From CAVZTA01 sp963778025 (GTDB taxonomy: Bacteria; Chloroflexota; Limnocylindria; Limnocylindrales; CSP1-4), in contig CAVZTA010000003.1 in NCBI GenBank assembly GCA_963778025.1, positions 1 to 64,000 of the forward strand: a stretch of 64,000 nucleotides of DNA, given 5' to 3'. The notes below the pieces were generated by a model. The model was not told where the DNA came from. It worked only from the letters and a program-made list of their open reading frames with translations, and did not search any database. Every line of letters begins with the position of its first letter. Within the stretch, counting starts at the first letter, position 1. Positions 24,983-34,290 of this stretch are shown here, one piece after another. The translations under genes were made by a program, and so were the position numbers.

Positions 24983-25879
24983 TCAGTCCGTCAGCGCCTC
25001 CTGCAGCCGCTCCGCGTCCCAGGTGAGCATCGCCTCGTAGCTGTCGACCGGCGGGTCGCCCAGCGTGTCGTCGTACAGGTCCGTGACGACCCGCGCGCCG
25101 GTCTCATCGGCAAGGGTCCGGACGAGGTCGGCGTTGAACTGCGCCTCGGCGATGACCGCCGCGACGCCGTTGGCCTTGACCGCGTCGACGAGCTTCGCGA
25201 CCTCGCCGGCACTGGGGTCCTGGCCGGGCGCGTCGACGATCGTGCCCACGATCTGCAGGCCGTACGCATCCGCGAAGTACGGGAACGCGTCGTGGAACGA
25301 GATGACCTTGCGCTCGTCAGCGGGGATCGACGCGAGCTGGTCGCGGATCGCCGCGTCGAGCGTGACCAGCCGCTGGTCATAGGCGGCGGCGCGCTCGCGG
25401 TACCGGCCCGCATGCGCGGGGTCCGCGGTCGCGAGCGCGTCCGCGATGTGGGCGACGTACAGGCGCGCGAGCTCGACGTCGAGCCACAGGTGCGGGTTCG
25501 GCGTCCCGTCCTCGTCCCCCAGGAGGCGATCGGCCGGGACGCCGTCGGCGAGCTTGACCACGGGTGCCGTCGTCCCGGTATCGCTCGCGACCTTCACGAG
25601 CCAGTCGTCGAGGCCGAGGCCGTTCGCGACCAGCAGCTCCGCGCGCGCGACCTGCTCGAAGCCGCGCGGCGTGGGATCGAACGTGTGGACCTCGCCGCCC
25701 TTGGGCACGAGGCTGTGGACGGTGACGTCCGGCCCACCGACCTGCTCCACCAGGTCCGCGAAGACGGTCGTCGTCGTGACCACGCGCAGCGTGTCGTCCG
25801 CGCCGCTCGGTGGCGCTCCGCCACAGGCCGCCAGGAGCAGGGCGACGGCCACCACGGCCACGGCGCGGCCGGTCGTCAT
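24983..25879 (-). CDS. znuA: Zinc/manganese ABC transporter substrate-binding lipoprotein (ZnuA-like)
   Basis: 298 residues of cluster A-1 metal-binding proteins. The lipobox is LLLAACGGA. The metal ligands appear as His in GGEVHTFDP, His in NPHLWLDV and His in SFHDAFPYFA, with an acidic fourth ligand expected near YDDTLGD. There is no long His-rich loop, so zinc versus manganese is decided by context: the operon contains a Zur-like regulator and a His-rich ATPase, favouring zinc. The ATG at 25879 is 5 bases after the Fur-family stop, so it is the distal gene of the uptake operon. Confidence 0.9.
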   Translation of the reverse strand: MTTGRAVAVVAVALLLAACGGAPPSGADDTLRVVTTTTVFADLVEQVGGPDVTVHSLVPKGGEVHTFDPTPRGFEQVARAELLVANGLGLDDWLVKVASDTGTTAPVVKLADGVPADRLLGDEDGTPNPHLWLDVELARLYVAHIADALATADPAHAGRYRERAAAYDQRLVTLDAAIRDQLASIPADERKVISFHDAFPYFADAYGLQIVGTIVDAPGQDPSAGEVAKLVDAVKANGVAAVIAEAQFNADLVRTLADETGARVVTDLYDDTLGDPPVDSYEAMLTWDAERLQEALTD

Positions 25880-25884
25880 CACGC

Positions 25885-26319
25885 TCAGGCGCGGCGCCCG
25901 GCCTGGCAGACCGGGCACAGACCGAACAGCTCCAGGCGGTGACTCGAGACGTCGTAGCCGGTCTCGCGCTTCACCGCCTCGACGAGCGCCCCCATGCCCA
26001 CGTCGGCGATCTCGGTGGCCCGGCCGCAGTTCGTGCAGATGACGTGGTGGTGGTGGATCGGCTCGCACGGTACGTAGGCGTGACCGCCGTCGGGCAGGTC
26101 GACGCGCTCGACGACCTCCAGCTCCGTGAACAGGTCGAGGGCCCGGAAGATCGTCGCCCGACCGATGGGCAGCTGCCGCGCCCGCGCGTCGCCTTCGAGG
26201 TCGGCGGCGGTGAAGTGCCCCTCGCGCCCGGCGATGAGCGCGGCCACGGCGCGTCGCGGCTCCGTCAGGCGGTAGCCGGCCCGATCGAGAGCGTCGACGA
26301 GGCCGCGCGCCTCGGTCAT
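25885..26319 (-). CDS. Fur-family metalloregulator (Zur-like)
   Basis: 144 residues with the Fur fold: winged helix EPRRAVAALIAGREGHFTAA and IGRATIFRALDLFTELEVV, then the metal site DGGHAYVPCEPIHHHHVICT. Two CxxC pairs, CTNC and CPVC, form the structural zinc site. Location inside a zinc/manganese ABC operon argues for Zur rather than Fur or PerR. The ATG overlaps the permease stop as ATGA, and the substrate-binding gene follows after 5 bases, so the repressor is co-transcribed with its targets and should be autoregulated through the palindrome at 28130. Confidence 0.88.
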   Translation of the reverse strand: MTEARGLVDALDRAGYRLTEPRRAVAALIAGREGHFTAADLEGDARARQLPIGRATIFRALDLFTELEVVERVDLPDGGHAYVPCEPIHHHHVICTNCGRATEIADVGMGALVEAVKRETGYDVSSHRLELFGLCPVCQAGRRA

Positions 26320-27200
26320 CGAGCCACCGCGCTTGGGTCGGGCACCGACGAGGCGGTTGCGGCGTTGCGACGCGCGTTCCGCGCCAGCAGCCCGGTCCGC
26401 GGTCCGAGGGCCAGCGCGACGAGGAACAGGCCGGATTGCACCAGCACGATGGTCGCGCCACTCGCCACGTCGAGCCAGTACGAGACATACAACCCGACCA
26501 CTGCTGAGAGCACGCCGATGCCGGCCGCCGTGAGCATCAACCGCCCGAACCGGACGGTGAGCAGCTGCGCCGTCGCCGCGGGCGTGACCAGCATCGCGAC
26601 CACGAGGATGATCCCGACCGCCTGGAGGCTGACCACGATCGTCAGCGCGACGAGCGTGAGGAACAGCGTCTCGAGCCAGCTGACCCGGATGCCCGACGCG
26701 GCCGCGCCGAGCGGGTCGAACGTCGCGTACAGGAACTCCTTCCAGAGCAGCAGGATCGTCCCGAGGACGCCCAGGCCCAGGATCACGAGCGCCACCAGGT
26801 CGGCGGCATCGATCGCCAGCACGTTGCCGAAGAGGAAGCTGAACAGGTCGCCGACGTAGCCCTCGATGGTGCTGAACATGAACACGCCGAGGGCGAACGT
26901 GCCCGCGAACAGCACGCCGATGGCCGTGTCCTGCCGCAGGTTCGCCCGCCGGCTCACGAAGCCGATGGCGAGGGCCGTCGCGACGGCCGCGATCGCCGCC
27001 CCGAGGTAGAACGGCGTCCCCAGCAGGTACGCGGCGACGACCCCCGGGAACGCGGCATGCGAGATGGCATCGCCGATGAACGCGATCCCGCGCAGGACGA
27101 CGTACGTGCCCACGACCGCGCACACCACGCCCACCATCGCCGACGCGACCAGCGCGCGGACGAAGAACCCGAGCTCCAGCGGCGCCAGGATCGCGTCCAT
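26316..27200 (-). CDS. znuB: Zinc/manganese ABC transporter permease
   Basis: 294 residues of the ABC-3 permease family, with eight or nine hydrophobic helices. VVGTYVVLRGIAFIGDAISH and HAAFPGVVAAYLLG contain the conserved permease motif, and QAVGIILVVAMLVTPAATAQ is the second hallmark. It forms the membrane channel with the ATPase encoded just upstream. The start codon shares bases with the end of the ATPase gene, and the stop overlaps the zur start, so translation of the three is coupled. Confidence 0.9.
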   Translation of the reverse strand: MDAILAPLELGFFVRALVASAMVGVVCAVVGTYVVLRGIAFIGDAISHAAFPGVVAAYLLGTPFYLGAAIAAVATALAIGFVSRRANLRQDTAIGVLFAGTFALGVFMFSTIEGYVGDLFSFLFGNVLAIDAADLVALVILGLGVLGTILLLWKEFLYATFDPLGAAASGIRVSWLETLFLTLVALTIVVSLQAVGIILVVAMLVTPAATAQLLTVRFGRLMLTAAGIGVLSAVVGLYVSYWLDVASGATIVLVQSGLFLVALALGPRTGLLARNARRNAATASSVPDPSAVAR

Positions 27201-28123
27201 CAGTGCTCGCCCCGCTCGTGGAAGTGGACTTCGCCGGGGGCGGCGTCGTCATGGTGATGGGCGTCGTCGAGGACGACCGCGCCGCCACCGAGGACGAGCA
27301 GGTGCCCGCCATACGCGCGGGACAGCACCTCGGGATCGAGGATCAGCGACGCCGGCCCATACGCCACCACCGAGTGGTTGATCGCCAGCACGAGATGGAA
27401 CCGTTGCGCCGCGGTCGCCAGGTCGTGCGTCGTGGCGACGACGGTCTTGCCGCGCCGCGCCTCCGCGTCGAGGAGGTCCATCAGGTCTTCCTGGCTCGTC
27501 GGGTCGATGCCCGTGACCGGCTCATCGAGCAGGAACACGTCCGGCTCCGCGCACAGCGCCCGAGCGAGGAACACGCGCCGTCGCTGGCCACCCGACAGCC
27601 GCCCGATCTGCGTCCCCCCGAAGCCCGCCATGCCGACCTTGTCGAGCGCCTCGTCGACCGCGCGCCGGTCCTCCCGGCCGGGCCGGCGGATCGGCCCCAG
27701 CCGCGGGAAGCGGCCCATCATCACCACGTCGCCGACGGTCACCGGAAAGCCCCAGTCCACGAGCTCCGCCTGGGGCACATAGGCGATGCGATGCGCCTCG
27801 CGCCCCGGCGGGCTGCCGAGGACCTCGATGCGGCCGTGCCACGGCCGGACGAGCCCCGCGATGAGCTTGAGCAGCGTGCTCTTGCCGGCGCCGTTGGGAC
27901 CCACGATCGCGAGCAGGCTTCCCGGTTCGATCGCCAGCGTCACACCGCCGAGGGCCTCCCGATCGCCATAGCCCGCGGTCACCTCGTGGAGCCAGATGTC
28001 GGCGTGGGCCCGCGCGTGACCCGGGTCGACCGCTCCATCGACCGTCCGCAGCTGCCGATCCCGCGTGTGGTCGTGCGGGTGGGCGTGGCGGCCGGTCGTG
28101 CGCGGGTCGGGAGACTGCGTCAT
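27200..28123 (-). CDS. znuC: Zinc/manganese ABC transporter ATPase with His-rich ends
   Basis: 307 residues. ATPase landmarks are the P-loop GPNGAGKSTLLKLIAGL, signature LSGGQRRRVFLARALC and Walker B VFLLDEPVTGID. Unusual are histidine clusters at both ends: GRHAHPHDHTRD within the first 25 residues and DDAHHHDDAAPGEVHFHERG at the C-terminus. These could bind zinc and act as a sensor or buffer; this is inference. The ATG at 28123 has no ribosome site, and a TTGA/TCAA palindrome lies just 7 bases upstream. First gene of the znuC-znuB-zur-znuA operon. Confidence 0.9.
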   Translation of the reverse strand: MTQSPDPRTTGRHAHPHDHTRDRQLRTVDGAVDPGHARAHADIWLHEVTAGYGDREALGGVTLAIEPGSLLAIVGPNGAGKSTLLKLIAGLVRPWHGRIEVLGSPPGREAHRIAYVPQAELVDWGFPVTVGDVVMMGRFPRLGPIRRPGREDRRAVDEALDKVGMAGFGGTQIGRLSGGQRRRVFLARALCAEPDVFLLDEPVTGIDPTSQEDLMDLLDAEARRGKTVVATTHDLATAAQRFHLVLAINHSVVAYGPASLILDPEVLSRAYGGHLLVLGGGAVVLDDAHHHDDAAPGEVHFHERGEH

Positions 28124-28129
28124 GTGAGA

Positions 28130-28140
28130 TTGAGTATCAA
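28130..28140. promoter_or_regulatory. Palindrome upstream of the zinc operon, probable Zur site
   Basis: TTGAgtaTCAA (TTGA-N3-TCAA) lies 7 bases upstream of the znuC ATG. On the operon strand it reads TTGATACTCAA, and GATACT within it could be the -10 hexamer, so repressor binding would cover the promoter. Fur-family boxes are AT-rich palindromes of this general kind. Confidence 0.45.
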
Positions 28141-28292
28141 CTAGGACCCTGACACGCGTCAACCGCGACCGGACCGGATAGGACCATCGTCGGACTCGTT
28201 CGGCCGGATGTCGGTCCCTAGAGTCGACTCATCGCTGCCCGGAGGGTGGGGAGCGGTCCGCCCGGAGGATGTCCGGCAAGACGGAGCGTGGG

Positions 28293-29076
28293 ATGGCGAT
28301 CAACGCCCTTCGGGGCCGATCGAACACCGGGGACACGCGCCCGGAGACACCGGTCATCGGCGAGGACGACGCCAACATCGTCGACTGTCCCGTGTGCAAG
28401 CGGCCGCTGGACGCTGCCTCGCGCCGCTGTCCCGGCTGCGGGACGCTGCTCATCGCCGGCGTGCAGGCATCCAAGGGGGCCATGTTCGCCGCGTTCGGCC
28501 TGGCCATCGGGCTGATGGTCGGGGCGAGCGCGATGGGCGTGGCCGCGCTCGGGGTTCGGGCTCCGTCCACGCCGTCCACGCCGGTCGCGACGAGCGCGCC
28601 GGTCGCCGACGACCGCGCCGGTGCCCACGCTGGCCCCCGGTGGTGGGGGCGGCTCGGCGCTCGTCCCGGTCGCCGCGACAGCGGCGCTCAAGGGCACGGC
28701 CGCGGTGAACGCACGGATCGCGTCGACCGCCACGCCGCTCTCGGCGGCGCTCGCCGCGCCGAACTTCGACAGCCAGGGCGTGGCCCAGGTCCTGCGCCGC
28801 CTCAACGTCGAGGCCGGTGCCGCCCAGGCCCTCCTGCCGGCGCTCAACTCGTGGGACGACGCCGGCGCGGTCCACGCGCAGCTGCGCGACTTCTACGAGT
28901 CGTTGCGCACGACGGCCAACCAGGCGTTGAGCGCGTCGATCCGCAACGATGACGTGTACAAGGACGCGGCACGGACGGTCCTGCAGCAGCTCGCCGCGCT
29001 CGCGGCGATCAGCAGCGCGAGCCGCGACCTTGCCCAGACCGCGGGCGTCGAGCTGCCGGCGGTCGACACGCCGTAA
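28293..29076 (+). CDS. Zinc-ribbon single-pass membrane protein (frameshifted)
   Basis: Unrecognised protein of about 260 residues. A zinc ribbon (CPVCKRPLD, CPGCGTLLI) is followed by one membrane segment (GAMFAAFGLAIGLMVGASAMG), a Thr/Pro linker, then a mostly helical C-terminal domain (VAQVLRRLNVEAGAAQALLP, LRDFYESLRTTANQAL, LQQLAALAAISSASRDLAQ). Near 28605 the frame changes inside the linker; the downstream frame reads TLAPGGGGGSALVPVAA and runs to 29076. The ATG at 28293, eight bases after GGAG, is preferred; an in-frame ATG at 28269 has its GGAGG too close. It ends convergently with the lipocalin-like gene. Confidence 0.6.
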
Positions 29077-29109
29077 GGCGGCGGGCCGGTCCGGGCACCG
29101 CCTCGGGAC

Positions 29110-30270
29110 TCAGCCCGCCGGGCCGTACCCGGTGAGCTCGACGTACGCCTGGCCGTGCAGCGGCTTGCCCGAGCGCGTCGCCTCGACCTTCTGCGAACCC
29201 TCCCAGTAGACGACGCCGGTCGTCGCGCGCGTGTCCAGCTCCTGCTGCGAGACGGTCGGCGTCAGGTCGATCGACAGCTCCTCGGCTGGAAGGCGGATCC
29301 GCCAGCCGGCCGGGTACTGGGCGTTCGTCGTGGGGCTCGTCCAGGTGTCGGTGACGTCGACGGTGAAGTCGTCGGGGTCGAGGTGGCGCGTCGAGCCGTC
29401 CGCCTCGACGAGCGTCCCGTAGACGAGCGGGTACGTGCCGTCGGCCGCGCGGACCTGCGACAGCGTCAGGTCGACGCCGTCCTCGAGGTTCACCGCGAAC
29501 CAGTCCCAGCCGCCGCCGCCCACCGAGATGAAGTCGCCCCACTGGTGATCGAACCAGACGTTCGCGACCGCCGGACGCACCGCATTCCCGCGCCGGATCA
29601 CGCCGGTCGCACGCATCGCGGTGCGCGAGTAGTAGTACGAGCCACCGGCGGGACCGAAGTCGATGTAGCCGTCCTGATCGTGGAGCGCGGCGGGCTTGTC
29701 GGACACGAGGTCGAACGACAGGCCGAACCCGCGCGGGAAGGGATCGCCCTCCACCTCGTCCTCGGCGACGTCGAGGCTGAGCCGGTCCGCGCCGCCCGCG
29801 CCGGTCATCATCCACGGGACCCGTTCGAGCGTGCCTGGCTGCTGCGGGTCCCGGCCCAGGAGCGCCAGCGCGAAGCCGCTGTGCGGCGCCGACCGGTCGA
29901 CCTGCGGGCCGATCTCGCTGCGCTGGGCGTAGTGGAACGTGCCGTCCGTCTGGTTGGTGAGCGCGACGTGCGACGCCCAGGTCACCGGGAAGCCGCCGCG
30001 CTCGGCGCGGAAGACCACGAACTCGAAGCCGTACCGGACGTTGAGGGCGTCGCGGATGTGGCCGGTGTAGTACCACCACTCGGTGAGGCGATCGTGCGGG
30101 GCGTCGTCGCGCGGCAGCGCGACGGGTTGCGGGTCGGGTGGGTGCGGCGCGCGCGTCGGCGCCGGCCGGGAGCTGGGCAGCGACGCCGACGGATTCGCGA
30201 GGATGGGGCCCGAGGTGCAGGCCGTCGTCATCAGCGCGGTGGCGAGGAGGAGGCCGATGGCGCGCTTCAT
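29110..30270 (-). CDS. Lipoprotein of the AttH/CrtC lipocalin-like family
   Basis: About 386 residues. A lipobox (LLLATALMTTACTSG) gives a secreted lipoprotein. The body has motifs of the AttH/carotenoid 1,2-hydratase-like double lipocalin: LTEWWYYTGHIRDALNVRYG, ANVWFDHQWGDFISVGG, WDWFAVNLEDG and GYGPAG at the end. Most bacterial members have no proven carotenoid role, and no carotenoid genes are here. The ATG overlaps the MMPL stop as ATGA, so it is coupled to a lipid-type exporter; a role in binding or modifying an exported lipid is a reasonable inference. Confidence 0.82.
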   Translation of the reverse strand: MKRAIGLLLATALMTTACTSGPILANPSASLPSSRPAPTRAPHPPDPQPVALPRDDAPHDRLTEWWYYTGHIRDALNVRYGFEFVVFRAERGGFPVTWASHVALTNQTDGTFHYAQRSEIGPQVDRSAPHSGFALALLGRDPQQPGTLERVPWMMTGAGGADRLSLDVAEDEVEGDPFPRGFGLSFDLVSDKPAALHDQDGYIDFGPAGGSYYYSRTAMRATGVIRRGNAVRPAVANVWFDHQWGDFISVGGGGWDWFAVNLEDGVDLTLSQVRAADGTYPLVYGTLVEADGSTRHLDPDDFTVDVTDTWTSPTTNAQYPAGWRIRLPAEELSIDLTPTVSQQELDTRATTGVVYWEGSQKVEATRSGKPLHGQAYVELTGYGPAG

Positions 30271-32535
30271 CGCACGCTCGCCTCGACGTCCGCCTCGGTC
30301 AGCGGCAGGACCGGCGCCAGCGCCCGCTCCAGGGATCGCGGGACCCACCAGTTCCAGCGGCCCAGCAGCCGCATCGTGGCCGGGACGAGGAGGGCGCGGA
30401 CCACGGTCGCATCGAGGGCCACGGCGATCGCCACGCCCAGCCCGAGCGCCTTGATGAGGACGATGTCGGCGAAGGCGAACGACGCCCCGACGACCACGAC
30501 GATGACCGCCGCGCTGGTCACGATCCGCCCGCTCCGTTCGAGGCCCTTGGCCACCGCCTCGGTGTTGTCGTGGGTGCGGTCCCAGACCTCCTTCATCCTC
30601 GACAGGAGGAACACCTCGTAGTCCATGGACAGCCCGAACAGGACGCAGAAGAGGATCACGGGCTGGGTGGTCTCGACGAACCCGAGCGGTTGGAACCCGA
30701 GGACGCTCGAGAGGTTGCCGTCCTGGAAGATCCAGACCAGCGCGCCGAACGACGCCAGGATCGACAGCGTGTTCATCGCGAGGGCCTTGGCCGGAAGCAC
30801 GACCGACCGGAGGAGGATGAACAGCACGAGGTACGTCGACACGATGATGAACAGGGCCGTCCGCGGGAACTCGGCGGCCACCTCCGACACGACGTCCTCG
30901 ACATCGGCGGCGCCACCGCCGACCAGCACCGTGGTGCCCTCGGGTGCGGCCAGCGGGCCGTCCGGAGCACGCAGGTCGCGTACGAGCGCGCGGCCCTCGG
31001 CGCGGTTCGGGCCGTAGGGCGTGGTGATGGTCAGCGCCGTGAGGTCCCCGCGGGTCGTCGCGCCGAGGCTCCGCTGGACGAACCGATCGGGCGGACCCGA
31101 CGGGCTGGCGTAGAGCAGCTGGTACTGCTGCCAGCGTGAGGCGCGGATCGAGGTCGACGAGGCTGTCGACCCGGGCGACCCGCGGATCCGCGGCGATCCG
31201 TCGCGAGTAGTCGTAGAGCGCCTTGACGTTCGCGGGATCCGTCGCGAGGCCCTCGGTCCTGACCGCCAGGACGATCGGCGCGAACTCCCCTTCGCCGAAC
31301 TCACCGGCGAGCCGGTCATAGGCCGCACGCGACGGGACGCTGGCCGGCAGGATCGACGCGTCCGGGGCGTTGAAGCGCACGTGGAGGAACGGCGATCCGA
31401 GGAGCAGGATCAGGCCGAGGGTCGGGACCAGGACAGCGACCGGCCGGCGCATGACGGCCCGCGCGAGCCTCGACCACGCCCCGTCGCTGCCGGGCGTGAC
31501 CGTCACGCGACGCACGGCCAGGCGGTCGATGCGGGTGCCGACGATGGCCAGGCCGGCCGGCAGGAGCGTCAGTGCGGCGGCGACCGCGAGCCCCACGACG
31601 ATCGCACCGGCGATGCCGACCGAGCGCAGGATCATGAACCGGAACAGCACGAGTCCCAGCAGGCCGAGCAGGACGGTCAAGCCCGAGAAGAACACGGCTC
31701 GACCGGCCGTCGCGACCGTCACGCGCACGGCTTCCGCGACGCGGTCCGGTCCGTCGCGATGCGCGAGCTCCTCGCGGAAGCGGCTGGTCATGAGCAGCGA
31801 GTAGTCGACGCCGAGCCCCAGCCCCAGCAGCGTCGCGAGGTTGAGCACGAACACACTCATCGGCGTCGCGTTGGCGACCCCGAAGATCGCGGCGAGCGCG
31901 ATGACCACGGCCGTGCCGCCGACCGCGAGCGGGACACCCGCCGCGACCACCGAGCCGAAGACCAGCAGCAGCGCGAGACCGGCGAGCGGCAGGCTCACCA
32001 GCTCGCTCCGGCGGAGGTCCGCTTCGGAGACCGCCTGGACGTCGCCGTAGAACGCCGGGCCGCCACCGAGCTCGACCGTCAGGCCGTCGACCGGATGGAG
32101 TCGTTGCTGGATGCCCGGGATGGCGTCGGGCGAGTCGTCCGCGTGGAGGTCGAGGAACACGATGTCGTACGCGGTGTGCCCGTCCTGCGAGACCTGGCGC
32201 GGTGCCAGCTGATGGGGCAGCACATCGACGACATGCGGCGCATCCCGCACGTCCCTCGTGGCGTCGGTGACGGCCTGGGTCCACGCCGGTGTGCCGGCGG
32301 TGAGGGTCGGCGAGCTGTACACGATGACGAGCGCCGACGGCGGCGCCCCGAGCTCGCGCTCGAGCAGCTGCCGAGCTCGCGCCGACTCGAGGTCATCGAG
32401 GATGAAGCCGCCCGCCGACAGGGCGCTGGGCGCGCGCGGCGCGAACGGCAGCGCGATGCCGATGATGCCCAGCCATACGGCGACGATCCACCATCGGCGA
32501 CGGACGGCGAAGCGGCCCAGACGATCGAAGCTCAT
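30267..32535 (-). CDS. MMPL-family RND transporter (one frameshift)
   Basis: About 755 residues with two repeats of one extracytoplasmic loop plus six helices, as in mycobacterial MmpL proteins. The first half contains LATLLGLGLGVDYSLLMTSR, the second VILFCVLFGLSMDYEVFLLS, the paired GxxxDY/GLSMDYE proton-relay motifs of the family. Near 31135 the frame changes: LVDLDPRLT is followed by WQQYQLLYASPSG in the other frame, with motifs complete on both sides. It probably exports a lipid or hydrophobic compound. Downstream, the lipocalin-like lipoprotein gene overlaps it by four bases. Confidence 0.85.
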
Positions 32536-32736
32536 GCCGTCAGCGGTTCGCGACAGCGGAGCGGGCGGATGGCTGTCCCTCGTTGGACTCCCCTCGCCGG
32601 ACGCGGCGCGGCGCGGCGGGCAGACGGGAACGCGGCTTCGACATCACGGCATGCCGGATGCTAGCCCCGCGGGTGCTCGTGCGCGTTCGGACGGGCTGCG
32701 TGGTGCGCGCAGGCACCGCGCCGCACCGCCTGGCTG
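32536..32736. other. Divergent intergenic region, no gene seen
   Basis: The spacer between the MMPL gene and the GAF gene holds no convincing coding sequence or RNA. The GAF start may lie up to 100 bases further right than annotated. Confidence 0.3.
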
Positions 32737-33546
32737 GTGCGAGATACGCGAAACGGGGGAGGCCTGCGGGCGTACGCGGTGGTACAAGTCCCGTCGCGAG
32801 CGGGGTCTCGCACGCATCGGGAGGACACGTCACTGTCGCGCCCGTCGGCCGGTGCCGAGCCGGCCAGGCTGTCGTTCGCCGCTCCGGACCTCGCCGCGTC
32901 CGGGCTGTCGCCGCAGGCGATGGTCTGGGCCGACGGCCTCGTGGAGGCGCTCCGGACGGACTACCTGTTCGAGCATGTCGCCGTGTTCCTCATCGGCCTC
33001 GACCGGCGGCTCACGCTGGCGGGTCAGCGTTGGGGGTCGGGCGAGGACGTGGGCGCCGTGATCGCCGGCGAGTGGACGGTGCCGTTCGACGGCTCGGTGA
33101 CCGGGCGGGTGTACCGGACCGGACAGCCGTCGCTGATCAGCGACGTGCGGCTCGATCCCGAGTACCGCTCGTATCCGGGCGCGACGGGCCGCAGCGAGCT
33201 CGCGGTCCCGATCCGGGTCACCGACGAGGTCGTCGGGGTCGTGAATCTCGAGAGTCCGCGCGTGAACGCGTACGGCATCCGCGACCTGGAGACCGTGGTC
33301 GCGGCGCTCGAGGTCGCGGCCGGGGCGTTCCCCAGCGGGCTGCTGCCACCGGGGCGTTGCCCAGCGGGCGTCCGTCACCGGCGCCTGACGCGGGACCCGT
33401 CTGCTAGCATCGGGCTCCGCGGCACGCTCGTCCAGCGGCCGCCGAAGCACGGTCCTGCGAGGTCAGCGTGGCCCTGTTCACCATCCCGTTCCAGCGCCCG
33501 TTCGAGTTCGGCGTGGCGGTGGGCATCGCGGCGATCATCGTGTTGA
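32737..33546 (+). CDS. GAF-domain protein (both ends uncertain)
   Basis: Residues about 55-205 form a GAF domain: FEHVAVFLIGLDRRLTLAGQ, GSVTGRVYRTGQPSLISDV, GRSELAVPIRVTDEVVGVVN and NAYGIRDLETVVAALE. GAF domains sense small molecules or redox state; there is no output domain, so it may act in trans. The start is unclear: ATG at 32737, GTG at 32779, or a start just after GGGAGGAC near 32820. The tail after about 33330 is low-complexity and overlaps the next gene by 79 bases in another frame; a frame change near 33340 would end the protein at 33407, which seems more natural. Confidence 0.6.
   Translation: MRDTRNGGGLRAYAVVQVPSRAGSRTHREDTSLSRPSAGAEPARLSFAAPDLAASGLSPQAMVWADGLVEALRTDYLFEHVAVFLIGLDRRLTLAGQRWGSGEDVGAVIAGEWTVPFDGSVTGRVYRTGQPSLISDVRLDPEYRSYPGATGRSELAVPIRVTDEVVGVVNLESPRVNAYGIRDLETVVAALEVAAGAFPSGLLPPGRCPAGVRHRRLTRDPSASIGLRGTLVQRPPKHGPARSAWPCSPSRSSARSSSAWRWASRRSSC
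33322..33369. repeat. Direct repeat, two copies of a 19-base unit
   Basis: GGGGCGTTCCCCAGCGGGC at 33322-33340 is repeated with one mismatch at 33351-33369. It lies at the doubtful 3' end of the GAF gene. Confidence 0.5.
33405..33410 (+). promoter_or_regulatory. -10-like hexamer
   Basis: TAGCAT lies 57 bases upstream of the GTG at 33468 and would give a leadered transcript for the small membrane-protein gene. Confidence 0.3.
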
Positions 33547-33791
33547 TCATCGTGCGCTCGGCCATGGTCGCCGAGACGGGGAAGCGGCCCTGGGTCCGCG
33601 CGATCACGGGGCCGAACGCGAAGATCCTGTTCGCGGGGCTGTTCGTGGCGTGGGCCGTCGTGTTCGGGATCGGCCTGCTGGCGGTCCCCCACGAAGGTGC
33701 CAACTCGCCGTACGGCGGCCTGGGCCTGATCGCCCTGTTCACGGGCTTCTTCATCATGATGGGCTTCATCTGGAGCGTCATCGGGGAGTAG
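33468..33791 (+). CDS. Small membrane protein, three helices
   Basis: 107 residues, unrecognised. Hydrophobic segments are FGVAVGIAAIIVLIIVRSAM, FAGLFVAWAVVFGIGLLAV and LGLIALFTGFFIMMGFIW. The GTG start at 33468 follows GAGGTCA at a suitable distance. It is followed by a 630-base region without genes, so it is likely a single-gene unit. A function cannot be proposed. Confidence 0.6.
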   Translation: MALFTIPFQRPFEFGVAVGIAAIIVLIIVRSAMVAETGKRPWVRAITGPNAKILFAGLFVAWAVVFGIGLLAVPHEGANSPYGGLGLIALFTGFFIMMGFIWSVIGE

Positions 33792-34091
33792 CCCGCCGGG
33801 GCCGCGCTCGGCGCGACTCGGCGCGCGGCCGGCCCGCCGTCCCGCGCTACCGGTGCGAGCGATCGCCGCGCCGAGAGTGCTACGAGCGTTATCTGGGCCG
33901 GTCCCAGGGCGGCAGACCCTCGCCTCGGCCCTTTCGGGGCGCCCGCGACGCGGTCCGCACGCACGGAGCGGCACGATCCAGCCCTCCCCGGGCGTCTTCC
34001 GACCGTCGTTGCGTCACGGATCGCCCCGAACTAGCGCTCATACCGGTACGCGGCGTGGCAACGTGCTCGGCTGATCCCACCACCGAGTGAC

Positions 34092-34290
34092 CGCAGTCCT
34101 CGTGCACCGGATGCGCGCTGCGACGGACGGCCGGTCGATCCGCGCGCCACGAGGCGATGGTCAAGGTTTCCGGTGTCGTTCCGTGCATCGGGTGCGGTGC
34201 ACGACACCGGAACGGGTGGCCCGCCCCGCTAGGCGACCTCGACGAGGGCGTGCTTCGTCGTAGCAGGCATCGGATGCACGAGCGCTGCCG
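34092..34290. repeat. Imperfect inverted repeat pair, about 35 bases each
   Basis: The left arm (about 34092-34126) contains GCAGTCCTCGTGCACCGGAT. The reverse complement of the right arm (about 34255-34290) contains GCAGCGCTCGTGCATCCGAT. Roughly three quarters of 36 positions match. The arms enclose about 130 bases with a central hairpin, as in a miniature transposable element or a large RNA stem. Confidence 0.4.
34168..34212. repeat. Perfect 12-bp inverted repeat (hairpin)
   Basis: TTCCGGTGTCGT at 34168-34179 pairs with ACGACACCGGAA at 34201-34212 over a 21-base loop. The loop edges GTGCA and TGCAC can form a competing stem. It is too far upstream of kamA (over 200 bases) to be a simple attenuator. 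Confidence 0.5.
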
